From Sternotherus odoratus (taxonomy: Eukaryota; Chordata; Testudines; Kinosternidae), in assembly GCA_032164245.1 (NCBI GenBank), contig JAVMKO010000003.1, forward strand, positions 43,836,890 through 43,900,889: 64,000 nucleotides of DNA. The letters run 5' to 3'. The stretch's first letter is position 1. Each line of letters opens with the position of its first letter. The notes below the pieces were generated by a model that worked only from the letters and a program-made list of their open reading frames with translations, was not told where the DNA came from and made no database searches. Positions 1-11,800 of this stretch are shown piece by piece. Made by a program: the position numbers and the translations under genes.

Positions 1-344
1 ACAAACCTTTTTATGTGAGGGTTGGTCCAAGCACAGTTACTGACAAAGGTACACCATTTCTGGTGATGGTTGGTTTACAGCCTAAAAAACTACTTTATTA
101 CAAAAACTCTTGCATGGGATAGAACATACACTACCACTGAGGTATTTAGAAATGCACCCACAAATTACCAGAGGGTAACATGGAAACATGGCATTATGGG
201 AAGTTGCTTTTTCTAGGTGCTGTTTTTCACGTATTGTTTGTGCTTAAGCTTTTCTTTCTTGTGTTTTATAATTCCATTTTTTGGCCAGGTAAAGAGTGTT
301 CAGTATGTGAACCTTTGTAAGAAGAGAATGTGGGTGAGACTATA

Positions 345-500
345 TTATATATTCATAGATTCCTAGGCCAGAAAGGACCACTGCGATCATCTTGTGTGAC
401 CTCCTATATAACATAGGCTATAGAATTTCCTGAAACTAATTCCTTGAGCAATTTCCTACCTAATGAAGCTGCAGATCTCTAGCACCACTGTAATTAAAGT
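345..500 (-). mobile_element. CR1-type LINE 3' remnant
   Basis: The plus strand reads CATAGATTCCTAGGCCAGAA AGGACCACTGCGATCATC. This resembles the antisense of the 3' ends of sauropsid CR1 copies (the motif around AAGGACCA and GATCATCT). It is diverged and truncated. Confidence 0.5.
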
Positions 501-664
501 TCGTGTTTTCCTTGTATATTGTACCTCTCATCAGGGTCTTATATGATTTTGCTTTTTACAAAAACTAACACTCCAATTCTGTTACTTAGAGGGTTTTGCA
601 AGGGAAGAGAATTTTTAAAAGGACACTGATGCTGCCCTTATTCAAAAAGGAGAAGAAACCCCTC

Positions 665-679
665 CACACACACACACAC
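665..679. repeat. (CA)n microsatellite, short
   Basis: About seven CA units in a row within the intron. Confidence 0.8.
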
Positions 680-1664
680 TTCTGGCTGGAAATAGAAATA
701 AGTACTTTAGTTTTGCAGAAAATTTTCCCCAAGTATCCTCTGAAGGCAAAACGCCCTGTCTGTCAGGAACAAAAAATTATTAATTTAGATTAAATAAAAA
801 TTTTTAATACATAGAGTAAGCCAATTCCTTAACACAGGTGTCACCTTTTCAAAGGATCAATAGATTTTGCAATGTACAGTGCAATGGTGCTGCATGTAGA
901 ATGTGATTATTATAGCAAAACAATAAGGAAGATTTGTCCTTCGGTTGTAAGCCAAGAGATCTGATGGATTTAGAATGATAGTACCGAAAAGTTTAATGAA
1001 TAAGTGATGTTTGTTGATGAAACATGGCTGGTTTTACATTCAAAGGGAGTATCAGCAAACAAAGAGCACCATCTGTGGGAGCTGCAGGATGAACATATTG
1101 GAGGCATGGTAGAAACGAAGCAGATGTAACGTGATTAGGTAAATAGACGACTGTAAGGCCTTGTCTACTAGGGGGAAAAAAAGATATATTTTCCTGCTAG
1201 TTCTCCCTCCTGCTCTTTATCTTGCTAACGTATGAAATGCCAAGATGCCTTGTCCACCCTAGCATTTTACCATGTATTAGCTACCACTGATGTGGACACA
1301 CCCTGAGTGCGGGGAAGAGATAAAGTAAATGGGTGTGAGGAGGGTTTTAGGAATTAACTAGAAGGCAGGACCCTGCCATTTATTCATGATGGCCCCCAAT
1401 TCAGAAGTCCTTCCCTAATCAGCACAGCAGTTAAGCATGTGGTTAATTTAAAGTACATTGCTTAAGTGATTGGATGACTTGGGTTGGATTTAAGACCAAA
1501 TGCTTTGCTGGCCAGAGATGTAAAGATATTTAGGTGCATAGTGGGATTTTCAGAACTTACATCTGAGTGTAAGGTGCCTCAGTGCTTTTGAAAATCCCAC
1601 TAAGCACCAACATACTTTAAAAATGTGGCCCTTAGTCTCTCATCCCTTTGTCTTTCTATGCCTC

Positions 1665-1950
1665 AGAGGGAATGTCTACATTGCAAAATACCACCAGCAG
1701 CAGCAAATCTCAGAGGCTGGATATATAGCCTGGGGCTCATGCCATGGCACTAAAAATAGCAATCAGATGTTCCCAGTCGGACTCTGAAATGTAGCAAGGA
1801 GAATGGGTGTCAGAGCCTGAGCTCAAACCCGTGTGGGAACATATTCATTGCTATTTTCAGTGACATAACTTGAGTCCTATGAGCCAGACTCCGTAGACCT
1901 GGGCTCAGAGACTTGCTGCCACAGGGAGCTTTTTTGAAGTCTAGACGTAG
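1665..1950. mobile_element. non-autonomous DNA transposon-like element with GTCTACA ends
   Basis: It begins AATGTCTACATTGCAAAA and ends GAAGTCTAGACGTAG, with an internal partial inverted repeat around GCTATTTT/AAAATAGC. The same layout appears at 36425-36770. The family resembles the many short 'GTCTACACT' elements of turtle genomes. The superfamily is not certain. Confidence 0.5.
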
Positions 1951-1979
1951 CCAGAGACACTAGAGCCCAAGGCTTAGCA

Positions 1980-2347
1980 TGGGGTGGCCAACCGTTGGCT
2001 CCAGAACCACATGCGGCTCTTCATAGGTTAATAGGCAGCTCCTTGCATGGGCGCTGACTATGATAACTTTCCAGTGTGCCAGGGAGAGCTCAACCCCCGC
2101 TGCTCTGCCATGCCCTTGCTCTTCTCTCCTCCCCCCCCCCCAGCCTCCTGTACACCATGTAACAGCTGATTGCAGGCGGTGGAGGGGGTGGGAGGCACTG
2201 ATTGGTGGGGCTCCTGGCGGGCAGGAGGCGCTGCAGATTGGAGTGCGGGGGGAGCTTATGGAGGGCTGCTGACATATTAGTGGGGCTCTTTGACAATGTA
2301 CATTGGTAAATTCTGTCTCCTTCTCAGGCTTAGGTTGGCCGCCCCTG
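1980..2347. mobile_element. hAT-like non-autonomous element
   Basis: The ends are TGGGGTGGCCAACC and GGTTGGCCGCCCCTG, an inverted pair. Flanks gcttagca (1972-1979) and gcttcgca (2348-2355) agree at 7 of 8 bases, a hAT-type 8-base duplication. It contains a C-run and GC-rich sequence that produces spurious reading frames on both strands. Confidence 0.75.
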
Positions 2348-2630
2348 GCTTCGCAGGTTGAAGTAAACAATAAGGAAAGAAAAATTAGAGACTTAAATTC
2401 AGACACTTTGCCGGCAGAGAAAGGAGGTTACAGCATTAATCCTAAAATCAAAGTGTTCAAAGCTTTACGACCCGCACAACATACTCTGTGTTGATTAAAT
2501 TAGTTCCTTGTAATGTCAACATCACTTCAGTGTGATTTGATTCCATATAATAAGGAAACAAACAACCTTACCAAAAAGCAGGCAGCATTTATGCTCCACA
2601 AATTAAAAAGCCTATTGCAGGTTCTCTTAC

Positions 2631-2819
2631 CTTTTGGACCTTTTAAACCAATCTCACCAGGAGGACCTTTAAGACCTGGCGAACCGCGGGGTCCAACCTG
2701 TCCTGGAAAGCCATTTTCACCAGGAGATCCGGGAGCACCTGGTGGTCCAGGTCGACCTGGGAGACCTGTAACACCAGATTCAGGCCTCCTAAGGCTGGCT
2801 GCTAGCTGAGCAAGTTGTT
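2631..2819 (-). CDS. COL9A1: COL9A1 exon 36, end of NC2 and start of COL1
   Basis: 189 bases. With the carried base it starts [16 protein letters not shown] (human EHFAEMAASLKRPDSG), then collagen repeats from [12 protein letters not shown] through [10 protein letters not shown] to [14 protein letters not shown]. It ends after the first base of the next Gly codon (phase 1 out). Acceptor ttcttacag, donor gtaaga. The two last exons expected (rest of COL1 and NC1) were not found between bases 1 and 2630. Confidence 0.96.
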
Positions 2820-5800
2820 CTGTAAGAAAGAAACCAGAAGGGAGAAATTAAGAGGCAGACCCTAAATTAGCTGAGCAATAAGTGGCTTTTCCAGGTGTAC
2901 AAAGAGCATTTTGTATTTGATTGTCACTATGGGAAAAGGATAGCTGACATACAGCAAATACTGTACCATGGAAGATGTTAGAGAAGTATGAGGCATGACA
3001 TCACACAATGTTTCTACAGGGCGTTTTCCATAAGCATGACACAGGAGGCTTCCGTGAGCCAGTGCTCTCAATAGCAAGCTGCTTACTAGATACGTATCCT
3101 ACAAAGTAGTGACTTGTGTTTTTTGAACCTCACGATCGGAACATTTTGTGGCTGTGAGAATCTAAAATGATCTAAATAAATTATATACATCGTAAAATGT
3201 CTATATGTAAAATTAATAAAATAGAAAATAAGAGTGCCTCTTTAAAGGGTGGGTGGGTTTCAGTTTTACTTTATTTAATGTTAGGATCTGGCCTCAAAAG
3301 AAAGGGCACAGAAAGAATACCAAATAAGGAAGAAATATATCAGCCTACATTTCAGGGGAAAATACTCAAATTTGCACTTAATTTGCCATGACAACGTGCA
3401 TAAATTCAATCTGTAAGTGTGCATGAATTTTTCTGCATGTTTCAGATGGTTAATTGTCTCATTAAAGTCAATGGCAAAGCTCTTTTTGATTGTTATAGGA
3501 GTAGGATCAGCTCCTTGGTGTTCCTTAAAATGGCCTCCTTGCCTACTTCCTCTCCCTCCTTTTCTTTCAAGACACTTGTGGCAGTAGTCCCCTTTTCAGA
3601 CTATTCAGTTCTCTTCTTCCATCCAGAGATCCTCACCTACATTTAACAGCCATTCCTAGGCACAGTCGGTCCCAATTTTGTGCCAGATAGTCTGTTTTTC
3701 TTGGCTAAACACACTCTTCTCAACAGGAAAGGAACAGATTGATCCTAGAATGTGTAAGCACATGATTCCAGTAGGGACAAGAAAGTACTACAGTTGGGAG
3801 AGCCTGGGGACAGCTTCATAGAAGGTAGGATACAATTTGTAGATGAGAGATATTTAGAGCGTGAAGAGCTGGGCTTCCGACAGTTGTCTTTAAACAAGGT
3901 AGGTTTCAATGTAGCAATGTAGTTTGGGTATTTTTATATGGATATTTGAAAGGATGGAGTGTTGTCTGGAGAGGTCTGAATACAGGAAAAATACAGATTT
4001 TTTCCAAATCATTTTATTCATAACTAGTTGTGATGCCTGCAAGTATATTCTTCAAGGTCTAGGGCTGAGCTCATTATAAGCCCTGTATTTTCTACCTTTC
4101 TACCTTTCAAGAAAACACTTTTTTTTAAAAGGTCCTTTAATACTGATGATAGACAGATCAAAATATGGTTTTGCTAAAGCAATCAAATCTGAAATGAAAC
4201 AAGATAATACCCCGTTGGGCATTTAAAAAAAAAAACAGTTGAGAATTTTCAAATTAAATAATAAAGAACAATGCCAGCCTGGTAAATGATACCCTTTGGA
4301 TATTAGGCTATCTTCTAGGCTGTGGCAGATATCGAAAAATCTCTTTGGTGCTTCAAGGACGGTATAGATGTTTAGACTCAAATTCCACCAAACAATTAGA
4401 GTTAGGGGTTTGAATATTTGCCCATGATTTTCACTTTGACATGTCAATCCTATAAGGCCTCTACCATCTCTCTACATTTTAATATATATATATTGCAAGT
4501 GGATGGTTGAATGTTATAATTTAATAGTGAACAAGTATCAATGGCAAATCACATTTTCAGTGCAGGCAGTTATCATCTTATTTCAAGCATAGTGATTTTA
4601 GATTATGCAAAGTTTACTTTTTCCATTCTCCAGTTACCATAGTAATAGCAGAGAACTGCAGGGAACTCTCTGTAAAAAAGAACTGGCAATTCAATGGGCT
4701 GCAGAGGACTGTCTGATAGGTAAGAGATGTTCATTTTTTCTGTAATACACTATGGGTGGAGTTGGCTGCCTCAGATCCTCAAGCAGAGACAACCCTCTCT
4801 GTATCCATCTCCCTGTTTTGTACAGAAGTAGGAAGACCCAGACAACCCCTTGCCCCACCTGCAGAGGACACCTCTGCTTTAAATGCATAAGAAAGATTAA
4901 ACATTGCCATTATTTACCTTGCATGACTCTCATGCAGACCTGTTTAATGTGTTGATCTGTTGGCTCTCTGCCCTGAGATTAAAAATATTTAATAGCAGTT
5001 AATAGACAGTAGTAATTTATAAAATGAGAATGATGCAATTAAGACTTTGGCTGGCTGATAATAAAAGTTCCAGTCCTTCAACCTTACACATGTGACTAGT
5101 CCCACTGAAGTCAATGGGAGTATCAGTGTATGGACCACTTTTGTGATCTCGATACACACACACATACCGCAGGAATGCATGCAATACAAGAACATGTAGA
5201 AAAAGTCAGGCTGCAGACTGAGTTCCATCTATTCAGATATGTGACATTGTAGCCAATTGTCACATGAATCATTGTAATAAGGGGCTGGAAGGGACCTTGA
5301 GAAGACAAGTCCATCCGCTGCATTGGGGCAGGACCAGATAAACCTAGACCGTCCCTGACAAGTGTCTGTCCAATTTTAAAACCTCCAATGATGGGAATTC
5401 TACTATCTCCCTTAGAAGCCTATTCCAGAAATTAACTTCCCTTAGAGTTGGAAAGCTTTCCTAATATCTAACCTAAATCTCCATTGCTTCAGATTAAGCC
5501 CATTACGTCTACCTTCAATGGACATGGAGAACAATTAAGCAGAGTCCTCTTTATTACAGCCCTTAACATGTTTGAAGACTTATCAGATTCTCCCTCCCCC
5601 GGTCCTCTTTTCTCAAAACTAACCATGCCCAGTTTGTTTTAACCTTTCTTCACAGGCCAGGTTTTCTAAATCTTATCATTTTTGTTGCTGTCTTTTGGAT
5701 TCTATCCGGTTTGTCCACATCTCTCTCAAATGTGGCGCCCAGAATTGGACATAGTGCTCCACCTGATGCTTCACAATGCCAAGTACATTGGGACAATTAC

Positions 5801-8800
5801 CTCCTGTGTCTTACATATGATCCGCCTGTTAATACACCCAAGAATGATATTAGCTTTTTTCATAGCTGCATCACACTGCTGACTCATATTCAATTTGTGA
5901 TCCTCTATAGCCCCCTGATTCTTTTCAGTAGCACTACCGCCTACAAAGGAATAATGTATTTCATAATGGGGGGGGGGGGTGGAGGCCCCTGGGCTTCATG
6001 TGCATGTCACCAACCCACCAGCAGCAAACACATCTCTGTTATAACTACATGCCTTGTTGTATGTGCTGTTTGAGAGACAGAAAAATTTGTGTAACATAAA
6101 AATAGCACTTACTGCTGGACCCTGGCTGCCAGGCAGACCTGGAGCACCTTGTTCACCTTGCAAACCGCGAGGTCCAGGTGAGCCTCGTAGCCCTTCTATG
6201 CCAGACAGTCCACGACTTCCTTCAGGACCACGGAGGCCAGGCTCACCAGGGTTACCAACCTACAAATGAGAGAAAGTGACTTTGTAGGACTGCATTTTGC
6301 AATACAAGCCATACACTATGTTTCTGCAGTAGCATGTGCAGTGCCTACGCTTTCATAATGCTTACTATGCAAGATGATTTGACTCCTACACTTTCACATT
6401 GCTTATTACGAAAGATGATGGTCACCTCTGTCAAGTTCCATTGGTTGTTGTTTTACTCTTTGCTTTTGTTAAAGAAAAAAATACAAAGATAATAGCATTA
6501 GGGAAGGGATCCACTAAAATCCAGAATAAATGAAGGGTTGGACAGTGGGTTATAAAACTTTATATTATACATATCAGCCCACATTGTTTTAAGAGCTGGA
6601 TGCTCCTCTTCAGGGTGAACCTTCATAGGGAAGTTGACGCTCTACGGGTGAAATCCTGACCTCATTGAAGTCAATGGCAAAACTCCTTTTGACCCCAATA
6701 GGATTAGAATTTTACCTCATGTGTTAACTCTCATATAATATTTTTATGGTTCTTCCTTCACAGATCAGGAGTGGATCTTCAGAGACAAGGGGATCGTGAA
6801 TGGAGACATTAGGCCTCCACACTGTCACTTGTTTCCTCCAACAGCTTGCCTCTAATGGGATCCCTTCACCTGCACCTGTCCTGAGAACAGCAGAAAGGAG
6901 GTAAGCATTGTAACTTACTGCAGCCTTTCTCTGTAGTAACTGGCACCACATTCCTCATCTCTGATCCCCCTTATCTCTTACCCCATGGACGCCCAAGGAG
7001 GAGCCTCTGCAGTGTCAGGGAAGGAAGGCGAAAGTACCATTGTGCGGGCATTGCCCTTTCTGTGGTAGCCAAGATCACGCTACTGTAGTAGTGACAAAGA
7101 GTCCTGTGGCACCTTAAAGACTAACTAAAGTATTGAAGCATAAGCTTTCGTGGGCTAATACCTCTGGATACTTCCACTGCCTGCATCCGACGAAGTGGGT
7201 ATTAGCCCATGAAAGCTTACGCTTCAATACTTTAGTTAGTCTTTAAGGTGCCACAGGACTCTTTGTCACTTCTGCAATTCCAGACTAACATGGCTACCTC
7301 TCTGATTCCTGCTACTGTAGTAGGGTCCTATGAAACCCACATGTAAGGATAAGAGGTCCCCAGACTAGTCACTCTGCACAGAAAGACAAGTAATGTGCTT
7401 TTTAGGAGTGGAGAGTTCAGTCATCCAAGGATTTGTTCTCTTTGTGCCAGGGCAGAGCCAGTGAAGCAAGCACACATGGTGTTCTGAGGACCTCAGCATC
7501 TTCATCTGGGGGAGCAATTATTTCCCCTGACAATGCAGCCAGAAATTGATTGGAAAGAGATGCTTGTAAAACAAGCCCTTTACTGACACTTGACAGGCCC
7601 AGGTAGTTGCCTCCACAATGCTATATTACTTATTCAGAGTCCCTTAAGCAGAACTATTTTTTTTTATTAAGTCTTTGCACAAATCCTATAATATATTTTT
7701 AAATAGCCTAAGAACCAAAAAGGCCATAAACTAAGGTAGATCAAAGCATCCCATTTTGTATGCTTTAAATATAAATATTAAATATGCTGAAGAAAGGTAA
7801 TCAAAGTGCATTTAATCTGCAGCCTCAGGGCCATAAGGAAGAAGCTTTACTGCAATCATTTAGCTTTTCAACGAAACAGAAATTAAGCAGTCGGTGTTAA
7901 TGGCCACCAGGGCTGACCCCAGGCACCAGCGTCCCAAGTGCATGCCTGGGGTGGCCAATGTTGGGGGGTGTCATGCCATCTGCGATTGGGGCGACGCGCC
8001 ACTTCTTCTCTCAGTGACATTTCCTCATTTGGGTTCAGCCTGTGCACAGAGCTCTGCCTTGCACACACATTGCAGGGGCCCTATAGGGCCTCGTCTACAC
8101 TTGAAAGTTTTACCGACATAGCTATGTTGGTTTGGAGTATGAAAAAATCACAACCCCTACTCAACATAGCAGAGCCTAGTGTAGGTGCACCAGCAAAAAA
8201 AAAAAAAAAAAAAGTCTTTAGTCTGGGGAACTGGAATAAGCTACACCAGCAAAAGCACTCATTTGCCAGTATAAGCTGTGTTTCCACTGGGGGGATGGGG
8301 CAAGGGATGCTGTTATACCTATACTGCCGTATGGAATATGGGCAAACACTTTCTAGTGGAGTTCAGGCCTCCAGGAACTCTCGCTCTAGGGTGACCAGAC
8401 ATCCCGATTTTATCGGGAGAGTCCCGATTTTTAGGCAGTTGTCCCCCGTCCCGACCATACTTTGGTCGGGACGCCCTCTTTGTCCTGATTTCGGGACCTT
8501 CAGAAGAGCCCGGCGCACCGGCAGGAGCACACGGCAGGCCCCCACTGCCCCAGGGCCAGGCAGAGAGCAGCACACGCTGTAGGGGCAGGGAGGAGAACTG
8601 CTGCTGCAGCCGGCTTGCAGCCACTGCCGGCCGGGGGGGGGGGGGGGGAAGAGAGAGCCCCTCCTCGCAACCTGGCTCTGGCCACCCACCTCCCCGCGCC
8701 TCCCCCAATGGTCCCCCAGCCTCCCCTTAGACTTTCCATGGCCCTGGAGGCGGAGCACAGCGGGGCAGCCAGGAGCCTCCCTTCTCCTCCCTTCAGCAAC

Positions 8801-11800
8801 TACCACCGCAGGGTCCTAGTGCCTGCTAGCTTCCACTGTCAGAGACATGGGTGAGTGAGTGTGCTGCTGGAGGAGCAGGAAAGGGGGGCTCTGCCCCAGA
8901 GCTTGCTGCTGCTGGCAGGGAAAGGGCTGGGGGGAGTCCTCCTCTCTGGCCCCAGTCCCAGAGAAGACTGCCTGCACCGTCCCAAACTCATCCCCAGCCC
9001 TGCCCCACCCCAGAGCCCACACCCCCAGCCAGAGTGTATCCCACCACTGCACCCCAACCCTCCACCCAAGCCCTGAGTCCCTCCAGCACCCCAAACCCCT
9101 CACCTCCAGCCCCATCCAGAGCCCCACCCACCCCAACCCTTTGCCCCATGCTACATTACAGTACGCAATATTCATTTTAAAAATGTATAATAAGCAATGG
9201 TCCGGGAAAAGGGGAGTCCGGGGGTGCAAGGTAAAAATTTTGCCTAGGGCACAAAATATCCTTGCACCCCCCCCCCATTGCTCTGCCCCTGCCCCTTCCT
9301 CCCCCACTGCTTGCCCCCACCCCTTCCTTCCCCCTCCACTTACCCCTCCCCCCCCCCTCCGCTTGCCCAGTGTGTCCATATTTCGCTCTTGTGATCTGGT
9401 CACCCTATCTCTCTCACTCATGTGTTTGTGCAGCACTCAGCACAATGGGAACCTAACCTGACTGGAGCCTCTCTGGGTGCTACTACAATAAAAATAATAA
9501 TAAATACATACCCAAGCACTTTAGGCATCCACAAATCTATCGAAAGCAGGGAACTTCCCAACTCAGTGGGATGCTCACAAATGTGGTAAATTCCCATATG
9601 TGATATCTGTGAAGCCCACAAGACGGAGCTATCTTAAAGGCTACTGGACTTGCACAAAGGAAATCCAGCAAGTAGGCTTTAACATATTTATTATGACAAG
9701 AGCAGACCAACCCTCTCTCAATCCTGAAAGCTCTGCATTGTCCCAGTCTCTCTTTCTCACCATATCTGACCAATTGCCGAGCTCCTCTCTCCATTGCAGG
9801 ACCACTCACAAAGGTGATCAGTCTAGGTCGGGGTGGGCAAACTATAGCCTGGGGGCCACATCCGGTTTTTTTAATCCGGCCCTCAAGCTCCTGCTGGGAA
9901 GCAGGGTCAGGGGCTTACCCTGTTCTGGTGCACCAGCCAGGAAGTGGGGTCAGAGATTGGCTCCTGCTCCACTCATGCCATGGCTCCCAGAAGCAGCAGC
10001 ATGCCTCCCTCCAGCTCCTATGCATATGGGGAGCCTATGGGGCAGCCAGTGGGTTCTGCACACCACGTATAGCCCAAGTGTGGCCCCCGCAGCTCCATTG
10101 GCCAGGAGCCATGGCCAGTGGGAACTGCAAGGGCAGCACCTGCGGACGGGGAAATGCACAGAGCAGCCTGGCTATGCCTCTGCATAGAAGCTAGAGGGAG
10201 TAGGGTGACCAGACAGCAAATGTGAAAAATTGGGACTTTAGCAGAAAAAGGCAATTCACTCTCCAAACTGACGTAGTCACAAGTTGTATCCTAATTGCAA
10301 ATAAAACTACCACGTTCTTTTATGGGGTTTAATTTGCAAAGTTCAAAAGTTAATTTGCATTTAGAGTCATCCAGAATTTAAAAAACAAAAAAAGGGTGTG
10401 GGATCTCATTTGCTTACACAGCAGTTCTCGAAGCACTAAATATTTGTACTCTTTTTCTTAACCCAGAAAAAGATCCATGTGATTTATTATACTTTTGATT
10501 TTCTATAACAGTGTAGTTCATCATACTTACTGATCCCTTTGGGCCCAGCAATCCCATATCACCCTAAACAAAAAATAAGACAAATTATGTCATAATAGGA
10601 TATTAATATTCAATTACAAATGCAATGTACTTGATATGTTACTCAATATTTAAAAAATGATTGTTCTATTAAGAGCTAAGGAATTTGCTGAAGTACACAA
10701 AATGGCACCTATAAATCAACTAAAAGAAGTAAAAGTAATTTGTATTAATACATTTATTTGTGAAAAAAATCAGATTTCAGTTTTTCTATTAGTATTGCAA
10801 TTTCAAAGACATTTTTGTACTATATAACAAATACGTTCATTTATTTATGCTATATATTTCAAAATGAACAAGGAAACTCCCTAACATCCCAATGTTGAGT
10901 AATGGTCTATAATGGGTGGGCAAACTTCTTGGGCCCGAGGGCCACATCGGGGAATAGAAATTGTATGACAGGCCATGAATGCTCACAAAATTGGGGTTGG
11001 GTGTGGGAGTGGGTGAGGGCTCTGGTTGGGAATGGAGGCTCCGGAGTGGGGCCAGAAATGAGGAGTTCAGGGTGCAGGAGGGGCTCCAGGCTGGGATGGA
11101 GGAGTGGGGAAGGTGGAGGGTGAGGGCCCTGGTTAGGGGTGTGGGCTCTGGGGTGGAGTTGGGGATGAGGAGCTTAGGGTGCAGGAGGTGCTCTGGGTTG
11201 AGATTGAGGAGTTTGGAGGCTGGGAGGGTGATCAGGGCTGGGGCTGAGATTTGAGGTGTGGGGAGATGCTCAGGGGTGCAGGCTCCAGGCAGCGTTTACC
11301 TGAAGCGGCACCCAGAAGCAGCAGCATATCCCTTCTCCAGCTCCTATGCGGAGGCACAGCCAGGTGGCTCTGCACACTCCCCTGTCCACAGGCACTGTCT
11401 CTGCAGTTCCCATTGGCTGAAGTTCCCAGCCAATGGGAGCTGCAGGGGCAGCACTTGGGGAGAGGCAGCATGCAGAGCAGAGGCCCCTGGCTGCCCCTAT
11501 ACATAGAAGCCAGAGGGGGGCCATACCACTGCTTCCAGGAGCCTCATGGAGCAGCCCCCGACCCTGCTCCCCAGCTGGAGCACCAGATCAGGGCAAGCCC
11601 CAGACTTCACTCCCCAGCGGGAGCTCAAGGGCCAGATTAAAACAGTTTGTCCACCTCTGGTCTATAATAATTAGAGTTGGGCAGAAAAACTGCTGGCATT
11701 GTTTTTAAACCAGAATTTGCTGATTTTCTGCAATCAGAACGTTCTGCAGGAGCACATCAGTTTCAACAAAATTCCCCCAGAAATCAGTAGGTTTCAAAAC

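Larger units (their letters stand above)
1..2630 (-). other. COL9A1: part of COL9A1 intron 36
   Basis: No collagen-like exon was seen. It holds a CR1-like remnant (about 345-500), a short CA repeat (665-679), a non-autonomous DNA element (about 1665-1950) and a hAT-like element (1980-2347). The stretch 680-1660 shows only a weak palindromic remnant near 1530-1610 (GTGGGATTTTCAGAAC, with its complement downstream). Confidence 0.7.
6260..10530 (-). other. COL9A1: COL9A1 intron 33
   Basis: A 4.3-kb intron rich in transposons: a palindromic remnant (6645-6720), a fold-back retroposon (7092-7310), a hAT fragment (about 7907-8000), a DNA element (about 8091-8370), a composite GC-rich element (8397-9407) and further hAT pieces (9827-10240). 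The stretches 6725-7080 and 7325-7900 show nothing I recognise. Confidence 0.7.

Noticed and set aside
1..2630. Expected exons 37-38 of COL9A1
   Set aside because: I searched the minus strand for Gly-X-Y runs with splice borders and the terminal NC1 motif; none found, so they are taken to lie outside the window.
7092..7310. Hairpin considered as a microRNA precursor or structured ncRNA gene
   Set aside because: It has flanking duplications, a second copy in the window and a known repeat-family look; there is no evidence of a single-copy RNA gene.
7938..9461. Several 100-214-codon frames on both strands
   Set aside because: They lie in GC-rich non-autonomous transposons (8091-8370, 8397-9407). 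Overlapping frames on both strands with low-complexity content are expected there.
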